A stretch of 64,000 nucleotides of DNA from contig JABCPU010000017.1 of NCBI GenBank assembly GCA_016800925.1, forward strand, positions 248,001 through 312,000, in the 5' to 3' direction. Below are positions 1 through 12,345 of the stretch, in pieces. The DNA comes from Suillus spraguei (taxonomy: Eukaryota > Basidiomycota > Agaricomycetes > Boletales > Suillaceae). Every line of letters starts with the position of its first letter. Position 1 is the first letter of the stretch. The notes beneath the pieces were generated by a model. The model did not search any database and had not been told where the DNA came from. It worked only from the letters and a program-made list of their open reading frames with translations. A program made the position numbers and the translations under genes.

Positions 1-1824
1 GTTTATCACCCATGCGCATATCTCTCACAGTCTTTGAACCCCGCAGAATGCAATTACCAGATCTTTGATCAGGAACTCCTTGCCGTAATCCGGGCATTGA
101 ATGAATGGTATCATTATCTTGAAGGAAACCCGCACCCCGTCCTGGTATTCACCGATCACAAAAATCTTCTGTACTTTAGAAGTGCACAGAAGCTTACCCA
201 TCACCAAGCACGTTGGCAACTGATTTTGTCTATTTACGACATTGAACTGCATCACGTTGCAGGTACTAAATTGGTAGTACCTGATGCACTATCTCGCCGA
301 CCCGACTATGACTCTGGCAAAGATGGTAACGAGGACCAGACTCTCCTCCCTGATGCTCTATTCGTTTGTCTTATCGACACCGACCTGAAGGATGTTTTGT
401 CATCCTCTGACCCCCTCGACGACCCTGTCTTCAAGACAGCATCCGACGCCCTTGATGGCATGTGCCTTCCCCCAATGAAGTCGGCATTCTCTGACTGGAA
501 GATTGAGGAGAACATCCTCTATTTTAAGAATCGTGCCTACGTTCCGCCAGCACGCCGCCCTGATATCCTGAAATGGCATCATGATCATCCTACCACGGGA
601 CATCCCGGTAGATTCAAAACTGAAGAACTCGTCAAATGGGAAGCTTGGTGGCCCGCTATGGGCTCTTATATTCGAAAATACATCGAAGGTTGCGCCCTCT
701 GTCAGCAAATGAAAGCAGATACACATCCTGTTCGACCTCCGCTTACCCCGATCCCCTCATCTGCGACTCGCCCCTTTTCTCAGGTCTCTGTCGATCTTAT
801 CACTGATCTCCCCATCTCTGGCGGCTTTGAGAGTATCATGGTCATGGTAGACCATGGCCTTACGAAGGGGGTAATTATTATCCCTTGTCTGAAAACCATC
901 ACTTCCGAAGGCATTGCCAAACTATTCTTGAAACACGTCTATCGTCGATTTGGACTCCATGACAAAGTCATCTCTGATCGTGGCCCGCAGTTCCTATCTC
1001 GCTTCTCCAAGGAGCTTGCCCAACTTCTCGACTATGTTGTTGCCCCATCTACAGCTTATCACCCTCAAACTGATGGTCAAACTGAGAGGCTCAATCAAGA
1101 GCTAGAAATGTACCTGTGCATCTATTGCCGCAATAACCCTGAAGATTGGGTAGAACACCTACCAATCGCCAAATTTGTCCACAATCACCGAAAACATGAT
1201 GCAAGGAATGCATCACCTTTCTATCTGATGATGGGATACGAACCACGGGCTATCCCTCACCTAATCCCCGACTCATCTGTCCCTGCGGCAGAAGATCGAG
1301 TACGATCCCTGCAGAAGATAAGAGAAGAAGAAATCGCCTGCCATAATATTGCGATGCAAACAATGGCCAAACGATCCCGAGGGGAGAAGTATACTCCATG
1401 GAAGATCAGAGATAAGGTCTGGCTATCTGCTGCTAATCTTAGACTCAAACTCCCATTGCGGAAACTTGCACCAAAATGATACGGACCTTTCCCAATCATC
1501 GATGTCTTATCGCCCATCACATTTATGCTCAAACTCCCTCCACAATGGAAAATTCATCCCACTTTCCATGCTTCCATCTTATTGTCCTATAGCGAAACAG
1601 ATGTACCAGGCCCGAACTTCCCTGAACCACCGCCTGATATTATTGAAGAAGAAGAAGAATATGAAGTAGAAGCAATTCTTTCCCATAAAGGAACTGGCAT
1701 TCGCCGACGCTATCTTGTGTTGTGGAAAGGATATTCATCGGGAGATAACAAATGGCTCCCAGAAAAGAATTTGAAGAACTCCGCTCAAATCCTAAATGCT
1801 TATAAGAAGCAACACTCCCTCTGA
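1..1824 (+). pseudogene. Ty3/gypsy chromovirus pol, 3' part (element 1)
   Basis: The reading frame is open from base 1, so the gene starts outside the window. It covers the RNase H part of reverse transcriptase (VLVFTDHKNLLYF at about bases 145-185), then an HHCC zinc finger (HHDHPTTGH ... CALC, about 570-705), then the integrase core. The DDE residues lie in VSVDLITDLP (about 790), SDRGPQF (about 975) and the E of NQELEMY (about 1090-1105). A C-terminal chromodomain follows (EYEVEAIL ... YLVLWKGY, about 1660-1735). One in-frame TGA at 1477-1479 replaces the CGA found in the sister copies (PKRYGPF), and the frame then continues unbroken to TGA at 1822. I infer a dead copy with a single C-to-T nonsense change. 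The same protein is encoded at 21.3-25.4 kb and, reversed, at 15.7-19.8 kb. Confidence 0.93.
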
Positions 1825-1879
1825 CTATTCTTCAGTCAATCAACCCACATAAGCACTTGATCAACTAAAACCTTTCGAA

Positions 1880-2515
1880 ATGTCCTTCCCCACTGCTTAC
1901 ATCACCCCCGTCACTATTGCCAACAATGACTCTGATTCCAACACAGAAAACTACGGAACCCTTGCCACTGAAATCGACAACACCTCCTATATTGAAGCCG
2001 CCCTTCTATGCGAAGGACATGCTCTTGAGATTGAAAGAATCCTCACCGAGAGAGGTGCCTTCCCCGCTTTACTCCTCGTCAACATCATCCGCACCGCTGC
2101 CCTTATTGAAACCAATATCAACGAAACTACAGAAATCACTTACGGCCAGCGTATCCTACACCTACAGAAACGCATTCATTCTTATGCAATGCTTTTGCTT
2201 CCCTGTTCTTTTAAAAGTGATGTTGAAGAAGCTATTCACATTGTGGCCGAATGCCGAGCAGGTGTTGCTTGACCTCCCGCTCCACAAAGAGATACGGACC
2301 CACTTCCAGTCCCTCCACCCCCTTCTTCGCGCGTTTATTCTAACATTGATGCCTTTGCTGGCTTATACACTGCTGTTCAAGAAATTGGACAGCTCACCAA
2401 CGCAGTCGTCGAAACTATCCAGCAATCGGTCATGGAAACAAGAGCAGCCAGAAATTTAGTTGAAGAAGCTATTACTGATCTGCAGCAAACTCAAGCGGAC
2501 CTCGCTTCCCCATGA
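1880..2515 (+). pseudogene. Accessory ORF3 downstream of pol (element 1)
   Basis: This separate ORF begins MSFPTAYITPV 55 bases after the pol stop and would encode 211 residues. A TGA at 2270-2272 interrupts it where the sister copy at 15.0-15.6 kb has CGA (AGVARPP). The rest stays in frame to TGA at 2513. The predicted protein is hydrophilic and helical; its C-terminal third (EIGQLTN ... EEAITDLQQTQADL) looks like a coiled coil. I do not recognise the family. The element-3 copy ends at the same residue with a different stop codon (TAA against TGA), so this is probably the natural end. The accessory ORF4 expected next is absent because the LTR of element 2 begins 22 bases later. Confidence 0.75.
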
Positions 2516-2537
2516 ACTCCATCTCCCATTGAACGAC

Positions 2538-2779
2538 TGTTACAGTTGTACGTGCCCCTATTCATTTTCTTGTCTCCTTTACTTGTATATTACATAACAC
2601 GACTCTGACTCACATGCTCAACGCATCTGTACTATAGTTGCCTTCCTTCTTTGGATATGCACTTATGTTCTCATGTCTCTCTTGGTCCGTGTGCACATAT
2701 TGGCCTATTTAAGCACGCTGTATTACACTTGTATACTTCACTTATAATCTTACTGGGTTTTACCTGGAACATCCTTCGC
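2538..2779 (+). repeat. 5' LTR of element 2, left half
   Basis: The LTR starts with TGTTACAG and is homologous to 26790-27030. It contains CCTATTTAAGCAC (about 2706), the likely TATA box. Similarity to the other LTRs stops abruptly after CCTTCGC at 2779 and resumes with CCTTCGC at 12412. Confidence 0.9.
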
Positions 2780-2859
2780 CACATATTACAGTGAACTATC
2801 TCCGTATTATACGAGTGAGCAGACATGCATAATATCCCATATGATATGGGCCAGTGGAC

Positions 2860-3245
2860 CATGGGCCCATGGTAGAAATATCCTCGTTCATGACGGATGG
2901 GCCGGGAGGAATATTATTCCCGATGACGGCGGGTGGGCCCATGCAAGGAGTATGTAGAGTAGATGAGTGGGCCGATGTACATGAATATCCGGTAGACGGA
3001 TGGGCCGAGGTAGTTAGATATTATGTAGATGGGTGTACCAAGGTAGATGTGTATCAGGTAGACAGGTATGTGAAGGGTACTTGTTATCACATACACGGGT
3101 GGGCCCAGACACATATTAGACGGTTGGGCCGAGAGTGTTATATAAAATATTGTATTAGACGGGTGGGCCGAGGGTGTTGTACAGTATATTATATCAGATG
3201 GGTGGGCCGAGGGTGGTATAAAATATAGACGGGTGGGCCCATGTG
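2860..3245. repeat. Left subterminal array of the GGGTGGGCC motif
   Basis: About ten degenerate copies of a motif close to GTAGACGGGTGGGCCGAGG are spaced 30-60 bp apart, separated by AT-rich spacers such as TATAAAATAT. All point the same way. The mirror array with the complementary motif lies at 11885-12345. Confidence 0.85.
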
Positions 3246-3429
3246 TATGATAATTGTAGACATGGCAGAGCTGAGGTAGTTGCATATCATCTGACTGGAC
3301 CTTCAGACCTCTGCAGCTAGCTTGCTAACCCTATGCATATCCTAGCCCACCCTGAGCACAGCTCACCCACCACTATGTCCGGACTTTCCCTCCTCTGACA
3401 TCTGAGACTTCTGATCCTCATCAATGTCC

Positions 3430-3950
3430 TAAATACTTCCCCTTGGATCCATGGAGCTTCACTTCTCTGGTCCTCCACTCCTACACTCCTCCACTCCTCC
3501 CTTTCCAGACCTCCTATCTCCGGACCTCCGGACCTGTCCTACCCCACCCTTGACATCCTGTGGATCATCTTTCCCCTGGAGCTTCCCTCCTATCTTGCCC
3601 TGGACTTTGTCTGGCAGTCCGTCCTCCATTCCATTCTACTTGGGACTTAACCCAGTAGTCTTACCTGTATTTCCTGTCCTCCGGAAATAGTTCTTGCGTG
3701 GTTGCCATGATCCTCCAGTAGTCCGTCGGCGCACTATTGAGCAGTCTAGCCCTAGAGTTCCTCCGGAGTTCCCCTCTGGACTTCACTGGAACTCCCCCTC
3801 AGACTTCATGCAAAATTAGGGGCACATACTTGTATAAGGGGCACAGCGCACGAGCGGAGGCCAAGCCCTTATGATTTAGTTATGACACTCCAGTGAGACC
3901 CCATGCAAAGCTGGAACGTCTGAGAAGCCTCTGGTTTTGCATGGCCATAA
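3430..3950. repeat. Inner inverted repeat, left copy (TCCGGACCTCC-rich)
   Basis: Pyrimidine-rich sequence with repeats of CTCCACTCC and TCCGGACCTCC. It is followed at about 3897-3950 by a block (CCCCATGCAAAGCTGGAA ... GGTTTTGCATGGCCATAAC) that reappears reversed at 7664-7712. The whole block matches 7664-8400 in inverted orientation, with many small indels. Confidence 0.7.
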
Positions 3951-4019
3951 CAGATTCGAGACAAAAAAGATATCTACCAAAAATGTGTGAATCAAATCTT
4001 TCGATTGCCTGACATTTGT

Positions 4020-6460
4020 CTGAGTCTTGAGTGCTGAATCCCAAGTGCCGAACCCCGAAATTGTGGACTACTGGGGTTCGGCACTCAGGATTTGGCACTT
4101 GGGACTCAGAAAAATGTGAGGCAATAAAAAGCTGAAACTCAAAACTCAAAACTTGAAACTTGCAAAAATGTATATCATGTAAAATGCCTATTTCCTCACA
4201 CAGTTCACCGAGTGTCAAGTACCAAGACCCAGGACCCGAATCTTGAATCCTTGGCAATGTAACAAGTGCCAAGTGCTGGAACCCAAACCCAGAACCTCGA
4301 AACTTAAAACTTGGAACTTGGAACTCACAAAAATGTGTATCATGTAAAATGTCTATTTCCTTACACAGTTCACTGAGTGTCAAGTACCAAGACCTGGGAC
4401 CCGAATCCCAAATTCCTGGCAATGTAACAAGTGCCGAGTGCCGAGTTCCGAGTGCCGGCACCCGAACCCCGAAACTTCAAACTTCAAACTTCAAAATTGA
4501 AACTTGCAAAGATCTGTATCATTGAAATTTTCTATTTCCTTGCACTGTTCACTGAGTGTCAAGTACCAAGACCCGGGACCCGGACCCCGAATTCCTGGCA
4601 ATGTAACAAGTGCCGAGTGCCAGAACCCGAACCCCAAACCTCAAACTTGAAACTTGAAACTCACAAAAATGTGTATCATGTAAAATTTTGATATGCTTGC
4701 ACAGTTCACCGAGTGTCAAGTACCAAGACCCGGGACCTGAATCCCGAATTCCAGGCAATGTAACAAGTGCCAGTGCCAGAACCCGACCCCCGAAGCCCGA
4801 AACTTCAAACTTCAAACTTCAAAATTGAAACTTGCAAAAATCTGTATCATGTAAATTTTCTATTTCCTTGCACAGTTCACCGAGTGTCAAGTACCAAGAC
4901 CCGGGACCCGAATCCCGAATTCCTGGCAGTGTAACAAGTGCCGAGTGCCGGAACCCAACCCCCGAACTCCGAAACTTCAAACTTCCAAATTGAAACTTGC
5001 AAAAATCTGTATCATGTAAATTTTCTATTTCCTTCCACAGTTCACCGAGTGTCAAGTACCAAGACCCGAGACCCAAATCCCGAATTCCTGGCAGTGTAAC
5101 AAGTGCCGAGTGCCGGAACCTGACCCCCGAACCCCGAAACTTCACACTTCAAACTTCAAAATCAAAATTGAAACTTGCAAAAATCTATATCATGTAAATT
5201 TTCTATTTCCTTCCACAGTTCACCAAGTGTCAAGTACCAAGACCCAGGACCCAAATCCCAAATTCCTGGCAGTGTAACAAGTGCCGAGTGCCAGAACCTG
5301 ACCCCCGAACCCCGAAACTTCACACTTCAAACTTCAAATCAAAATTGAAACTTGCAAAAATCTGTATCATTTAAATTTTCTATTTCCTTGCACAGTTCAC
5401 CGAGTGTCAAGTACCAAGACCCGGGACCCGAATCCCGAATCCCTGGCAATGTAACAAGTGCCGAGTGCCAGAACCGACCCCCGAAGCCCGAAACTTCAAA
5501 CTTCACACTTCAAAATTGAAACTTGCAAAAATCTGTATCATGTAAATTTTCTATTTCCTTACACAGTTCACTGAGTGTCAAGTACAAGACCCGGGACCTG
5601 AATGCAAATTCCTGGCAATGTAACAAGTGCCGAGTGCCGCAGCCAACCCCGAACCCCGAAACTTCAAACTTCAAACTTCAAAATTGAAACTTGCAAAAAT
5701 CTGTATCATTCAAATTTTCTATTTCCTTGCACAGTTCACCAAGTGTCAAGTACTAAGACCCGGGACACGAATCCCAAATTCCTGGCAGTGTAACAAGTGC
5801 CGAGTGCGGAACCTGACCCCGAACCCCGAAACTTCAAACTTCAAACTTCAAAATTGAAACTTGCAAAAATCTGTATCATGTAAATTTCTATTTCCTTGCA
5901 CAGTTCACCAAGTGTCAAGTACCAAGACCCGAGACCTGAATCCCGAGTTCCTGGCAGTGTAACAAGTGCCGAGTGCCGGAACACAACCCCCGAACTCCGA
6001 AACTTACAACTTGAAACTTGAAACTCGCAAAGATGTCTAAGATGTAAATTTTCTATTTCCTTATACAGTTCACCGAGTGTCAAGTACCAAGAACTGAGAC
6101 CCGAATCCTGAATTCCTGGCAATGTAACAAGTGCCGAGTGCCAGACCTCGAACCCCGAAACTTGAAATTTGAAACTTGCACAAATCTGTATCATGTAAAA
6201 TTTCTATTTCCTTATACAGTTCACCGAGTGTCAAGTACCAAAACCTGGAACCCAAATCCTGAATTCCTGGCAATGTAACAAGTGCCTCGTGCCGGAACCC
6301 GAACCCTAAACCCTGAACCCCAAAATTTGAAACTTGAAACTTGAAACTTGAAACTTGAACTGAACTGTATGCCAGGGTTTTGGGTCCCGGTCTCGGTACT
6401 TCACACTTTGTGAGTTTCAAGTTTTGGGTTTCAAGTTTTGGCACTCAGCACTCAGGACTC
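4020..6460. repeat. 165-bp satellite, about 13 tandem units
   Basis: A head-to-tail array with period about 150-178 bp. Each unit contains TTCACCGAGTGTCAAGTACC, then AAGACCCGGGACCCGAATCC, then a short GGCAATGTAACAAGTGCCGAG block, a run of GAACCCGA and CTTCAAACTTC repeats, and TGTATCATGTAAATTTTC. The TTCACCGAGTG block recurs near 4203, 4369, 4547, 4704, 4876, 5041, 5219, 5396, 5566, 5735, 5906, 6070 and 6219. Units are roughly 85-95% alike. Three to four reversed units lie at 8560-9150. Open frames here on both strands are repeats of one peptide and are not genes. Confidence 0.92.
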
Positions 6461-7650
6461 GGCACTCAGTGATTCAATAATTTGCTTCTGGCAGAGGTAA
6501 CATTCATTGAAAAAAATTGTATATACATCTATCACTATGCAATTATGTCCACCTCCTCACAAGACCCTTTGACCTTCACCTCAACATCCAGTTCAATCTC
6601 GACCATCTTATCATGGATGCCCTCCTGTTGCTCCTCAATCATTTTTAAAGTTTTTGAATGTCTTATCATTGCATAAATGGCCAGCCCTGCTCAGACATCA
6701 ACAGTAGTACACTCCCACATGTGTCATATGCAAAGGATCAGTTGTATATAGGCCACAAATCTGATATGTCATGTACAGGGGATATTTCTACTGATAAGAA
6801 GCCTACATAATAATCAAGCTTGTGATAAGTGATCTGATGGGTGATTTACCTCTCATATATGTCCCTAATGATGTATTTGAAGTTTTAGAAAGATCCATGA
6901 AGGACTGACTGAATGATAAGTAAAATGACATATGTGTGAAAAGTGACAATTGACATCTTTTTACACAAAGTCACATTTATATATGGTACAGTTTAAATAT
7001 TTCATTCAAAATATGTAAGATACATGTTAGACTACTAAAGGAACCTATACTGCATATTGCCCTGAGGTTGGAGGGTGGTGAAAGGGATGTGGTGTATATC
7101 TCAGTTGACCCAGCGTCAAAGTCCTACAACTGCCCAACTGACCATTTTCGATATTTTGGGACTTTGAACTTTCCCACAGTCAATTTCTTATCTATTTCAC
7201 TTCCTCAGCACTCAATTCTTGTTGGATGGTTTTATAAATTTAGATATATCATAGTGAATGTATTTTAAATCTACTCCAGGTGTCTGATTAATAAACTTTG
7301 ATGTTTTGAAAGTATGGGCTCCTTATCAGTAGAAATAGTAAGCATTCACACTAGTTCAAAACTCCGGCCTATTTTAAGCTGATCCTTGTCATACAAAGCA
7401 AGTATATATGGTATTATAATGATATATGAAGAGGCTGTATTATTTATGCAAGAGTAAGATACTGAAAACATCAAAAGTGTGAGAAATGCGACTTTCTATG
7501 TTTTTGTTCTTGGATGTTGAGGTGAAGGTTAAAGGGTCTTGTGAGGAGGTTGGCATAATTGCATAGTAATTGATGTATATACAATTTTTTTCAATGAATG
7601 TTACCTCTGCCAGAAGCAAATTATTGAATCACTGAGTGCTGAGTGCCGAA
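6450..7650. mobile_element. Nested 1.2-kb palindromic (MITE-like) element
   Basis: Arms of about 145 bp at roughly 6455-6600 and 7510-7650 are inverted repeats with only a few mismatches. They read inward through CACTCAGTGATTCAATAATT, GCTTCTGGCAGAGGTAAC and CAACATCCA. Weaker inverted matches continue inside (GATATTTCTACTGATAAG near 6780 against the reverse of 7318-7335), so the whole unit is an old, partly decayed palindrome with an AT-rich loop. The loop (about 6800-7310) has no credible gene. It may have been captured by the satellite or may be the seed of the fold-back. Confidence 0.75.
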
Positions 7651-7663
7651 ACTCAAAACTGTT

Positions 7664-8400
7664 ATGGCCATGCAAAACCAGAGGCTATTCAGAAGTTCCA
7701 GCTTTGCATGGGGTCGTACTGAAGGGTCATACTAATTCATGGGGGCTTGGCCTCAGCTTGTGCGCTGTGCCCCTTGCCTGAGTACATGCCCCGAATTTCA
7801 TATGAAGTCCAAAGAGGAGTTCTTGTGAAGTCCGAGGGAGAACCTTGGAGGGACTCTTGGGCTGGATTGCTCCATAGAGCGCCAATAAACTTCTGGAGAA
7901 GTGTAGAAAACTATGCCGGAGGTAGGCGGAGATAGAGGTAAGACTACTGGGACAAGTCCCAAGTAGAATGGGTGAAGGGAAGACCGCTGGATGAAGTCTA
8001 GGGCAGGATTGGAGCAAGGCTCCAGGGGGAAATATGATCCACAGGAGGTCAAGGATAGGATAGGACAGGACAAGAGGTCCGGAGATAGGAGGTCCGGAGG
8101 ATGAGGAGTGGAGGACACAGAAATGGAGGAGGAGGAACACAGAAATGGAGGAGTGGAGGAGTGGAGAAATGGAGGAGCGGAGCTCTGTGGATTTGGGGGA
8201 AGTATTGCCCTACTATGGAGGAGTAGGTCCGGAGATTATGTAAGGAAGGTACAGGCTACTACGGATGAAGTCCGGAGTAGAAACAAACAGAGGAAGACTA
8301 CCAAAGGTAGAGCTGGAGGTGAACAGAGATAAAGACTGGAGTTCGGACAAAGTTCGGAAAGTATAATATAACAAAGGGTCAAAGGTCCGGCCTAGGGAAT
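7664..8400. repeat. Inner inverted repeat, right copy
   Basis: Inverted counterpart of 3430-3950, purine-rich on this strand (GGAGGAG and GGTCCGGAGATAGGAGG). It is longer than the left copy because of extra minisatellite-like AATGGAGGAG repeats at 8120-8180. Confidence 0.7.
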
Positions 8401-9150
8401 ACTAATTTTACATGATATACATTTTTGCGAGTTTCTGTCACATACCGTATTTCACACCCCATCTCCACTATGATCTCTGGCCCTGATCTCCATATTTCTG
8501 GACCTCCGGACCTCCACAGCTAGCCTGCCAACCCTAAATTTGGGATTTGGGTCTCAGGTCTTGGTACTCAACACTTGGTGAACTGTGTAAGGAAATAGAA
8601 ATTGTACATGATACAGATGTTTGCGAGTTTTGAAATTTCAAGTTTTGGGTCTTGGGCTTCGGCACTCAGCACTCAGCACTCAGCACTTCATACATTGCCA
8701 GGAATTCAGGATTTGGGTCTCAGGTCTTGTTACTTGACAATTGGTGAACTGTGTAAGGAAATAGAAATTTCACATGATATACATTTTTGCGAGTTTCTGT
8801 CACATACCGTATTTCACACCCCATCTCCACTATGATCTCTGGCCCTGATCTCCATATCTCCGGACCTCCGCAGCTGGCCTGCCAACCCTACATTCAGGAT
8901 TCAGGTCTTGGGCCTTGGTACTCAACACTCGGTGAATTGTGTAAGGAAATAGAAATTTTACATGATACAGATTTTTGCGAGTTTCAAGTGTTGTGTTTCA
9001 AGTTTCAAGTTTTGGGTTTTGGCACTCAGCACTCGGCACTTGGTACATTGCCAGGAATTCAGGATTCGGGTCTCAGGTCTTGGTACTTGACACTTAGTGA
9101 ACTGTGTAAGGAAATAGAAAATTTACATGATATACATTTTGTGAGTTTCA
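8400..9150. repeat. Reversed 165-bp satellite units with a 340-bp direct duplication
   Basis: Four reversed units of the 165-bp satellite (ACTCGGTGAA and CATTGCCAGGAATTC near 8575, 8735, 8930 and 9095). The block from CACATACCGTATTTCACACC to GCCTGCCAACCCTA occurs twice in the same orientation (8450-8530 and 8810-8893), and in decayed form near 3300-3370. Confidence 0.8.
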
Positions 9151-11740
9151 AGTTTTAAATGTGTGGATCAAATTCCTTTTATTGTCTCACATTTTTCTGA
9201 GTCCCGAGTGCAGAATCACGAGTGCCAAACCTCGAAATTGTGGACTACCAGATGTCAGAGTTCGGGGTTCAGCACTAAAAATGTGTGGGTCAAAGTCTTT
9301 TTATTGCCTCACATTGATTCACACATTTTGAGTGCCGAACCCTGAACCCCGGCACCTGGCACTCAGGACTCGACACAAAATGTAAAGAATTTAAAACCTA
9401 TCTGTTGAGTCACCTTGTGCCGGGTGCTGGGTAACAATGTGAAACATATCAATCCATACATCTTAAGTGCCGAGCCCCGAACACCAGCACCCGGGACTTG
9501 GGACTCATCACCATGTGAAAAATATTGATCTACATATTTTAAGTGCTGAACCCCAACCCCTGGCACCCGGGACTTAGAACAATGTGAGGCAATACAGAGA
9601 TATTGATTCACACATATTGAGTGCCGAACCCCGAACTCCGGCACCCGACACTCAGGACTCAGGACTTGGTACTCATAACAATGAGACAGATATCGATCCA
9701 CATATTTTAACACCGAACCCTGAACACCGCCACCCATGAGTTAGAACCATGTGAGGCAATACAAAGTTGAGTCCCGAATTACGATCACTGAGTGCCGGGT
9801 TACCATGTGAGGCAATACAAAGATATTGATTTACACATGTTGAGTGCCGAACCCCGCGCTCCGGCACCCGGGAGTTAGCACAATGTGAGGCAATACCATG
9901 ATATTGATTTACACATGTTGAGTGCCAAACCCCAAGTGCCAGAGCTCGGGGTTCGGCAGTCAAAACAATGTGAAAGACCTCGATCCACATATTTTATGTG
10001 CTGAACCCCGAACTCCAGCACTCGGGACTTGGGACTTCCGAGCTCTGGCACCCGGGAGTTAGCACAATGTGAGGCAATACCATGATATTGATTTACACAT
10101 GTTGAGTGCCGAACCCCGAGTGCCGGAGCTCGGGGTTCGGCAGTCAAAACAATGTGAAAGACCTCGATCCACATATTTTATGTGCCGAACCCCGAACTCT
10201 GGCACTCGGGACTCGGGACTTCCGAGCTCCGGCACCCGGGAGTTAGCACAATGTGAGGCAATACCATAATATTGATTTACACATGTTGAGTGCCGAACCC
10301 CGAGCTCTGGCACCCGGCACTCGGGGATCGGCACTCAACTTGTGTAAATCAATATCATGGTATTGCCTCACATTGTGCTAACTCCCGGGTGCCGGAGCTC
10401 GGGGTTTGGCACTCAACATGTGTAAATCAATATTATGGTATTGCCTCACATTGTGCTAACTCCCGGTGCCGGAGCTCGGAAGTCCCAAGTCCTGAGTGCC
10501 GGAGTTCGGGGTTTGGCACATAAAATATGTGGATCGAGGTCTTTCACATTGTTTTGACTGCCGAACCCCGAGCTCCGGCACTCGGAGTTCGGCACTCAAC
10601 ATGTGTAAATCAATATCATGGTATTGCCTCACATTGTGCTAACTGCTGGGTGCCGGAGCTCGGGGTTCGGCACTCAAAACAATGTGAAAGACCTCGATCC
10701 ACATATTTTATGTGCCGAACCCCGAACTCCGGCACCTGGCAATCAGGACTTGGGACTTGGTACTCATAACAATGTGAATGATATCGATCCACATATTTTA
10801 ACACCGAACCCCAAACCCCGCCACCTGCGAGTTACAACTATGTGAGGCAATACAAAGATATTGATTTACACATGTTGAGTGCCGAACCCCGAGCTCCGGC
10901 ACCTGGGAGTTAGCACAATGTGAGGCAATACCATGATATTGATTTACACATGTTGAGTGCCGAACCCCGAGTGCCGGAGCTCAGGGTTCGGCAGTCAAAA
11001 CAATGTGAAAGACCTCGATCCACATATTTTATGTGCCGAACCCCGAACTCCGGCACCCGGCACTCGGGACTCGGGACTCGGGACTCGGGACTTGGTACTC
11101 ATAATGTGAAAGATCTTGAGCAACATATTGTCAGTGCTGAACCCTGAACCCCAGCACCCAGCACTCGGGACTCGGGACTCAGAACAATGTGAGGCAATAG
11201 ACACCTATTGATCCACACATTCTAAGTGCCGAACTCCGAACTCCGAAATCTGGTAGTCTACTATTTAGGGGTTCGTGGTTCGGTACTCGGGCTTTTGCAC
11301 TTGAGACCGAAAACAATGTTAGGCAATAAAATGACTTTGATCCACACATTTTTGGTAGATATCTTTTTCATCTCAAATCTTGAATCTCGAGTGCCGAACC
11401 CCGAATCCTGAAATCTGGTAGTCTACAATTTCGGGGTTCGGTCCTCGGGACTCAGACACATGTCAGGCAACAACAAAACTTTGATCCACACATTTTTGGT
11501 AGATGTCTGTTTTGTCTCGAATCTCGAGTTTCTAGTTTCTAGTTTCGGTACTCTGCACCTGCACCCGGCACTCAGCACTAGATGACTCCACACATGGACT
11601 TTAAATCTTTCACCTTGTGTGTTGTGTTTCGGGTGTCCAGGTATCCGGAATTCAGGAAATCTCTAGTTTGAATCTCCAGTTTCGAGTTCCTGGATTCGGG
11701 ACTTGGCACCCGGCACCTGGCACCTCAATTATCGATGAAT
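9150..11740. repeat. Second satellite (GTGCCGAACCCCGA family) with internal palindrome
   Basis: Irregular tandem and inverted repeats of a unit containing CAATGTGAGGCAATACC, TTGATTTACACATGTTGAG, GTGCCGAACCCCGAGCTCC and GGCACCCGGGAGTTAGCA. Units point one way at 9560-10310 and 10840-11200, and the other way at 10330-10690. Arms at about 10050-10318 and 10395-10640 form a long inverted repeat around 10355. The end section (11330-11520) is inverted relative to 3950-4090. Open frames here are repeated peptides, not genes. Confidence 0.88.
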
Positions 11741-11884
11741 GTCAGACATGATGAATTCAGGTTTTCATGCTTCAGGGTTTAGATTTTGGTGGTCGATGGT
11801 AGGTATATGCACTCATAGGGTGCATGTATCCTATGTGTTTGATTCTCTGGTGGCTACATCAGCTGTACGTCTTTATGATACATA

Positions 11885-12345
11885 TCTAGGCCCACCCGTA
11901 TATGTAATATATTTTACCTCGGTCCACCCGTCTATGCAATAAATATTTTACTGCACCCTCGGCCCACCCGTCTATGTAATACACCCCACGTCGGCCTACC
12001 CGTATATGTAATATTCTCTCACCTCGGCCCACCCGTATATGTAATATTCTCTTACCTCAGCCCACCCGTCTATGCAATAATATTTGCCTTGCATCTCTCT
12101 TCAGCCCAGCTGTCTATAATATCCTACTCTACATACTACCCAGATGGGCCCACCCATCTCTGTCGGGGATGATATCCCCCTGGCCCATCCGTCAACATCA
12201 GAAATCATGTTTCCCTTGGCCCACCCGTCTCTCCCGAAAATACAAGTCTCCCGGCCCACCCGTCTCCATCGGAAATAATATTCCCCCTGGCCCATCCGTC
12301 AACATCGAGGATATACATAACCTCGGCCCATGGTCCGCTGGCCCG
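11885..12345. repeat. Right subterminal array (GGCCCACCCGTC motif)
   Basis: About ten copies of CTCGGCCCACCCGTC(T/A)ATG with AT-rich spacers (TGTAATA). It is the exact inverted counterpart of the array at 2860-3245, as expected for multiple transposase-binding or hairpin-forming subterminal repeats. Confidence 0.85.

Noticed and set aside
4020..6460. CRISPR-like regular spacing
   Set aside because: Units of about 165 bp are homogeneous along their whole length; there are no unique spacers and the genome is eukaryotic.
3880..11411. Many open frames of 60-190 codons on both strands
   Set aside because: They are translations of the satellites and repeat the same peptide (LVTLPGIRDSGPGSWYLTLGE type) unit after unit, with no start context.
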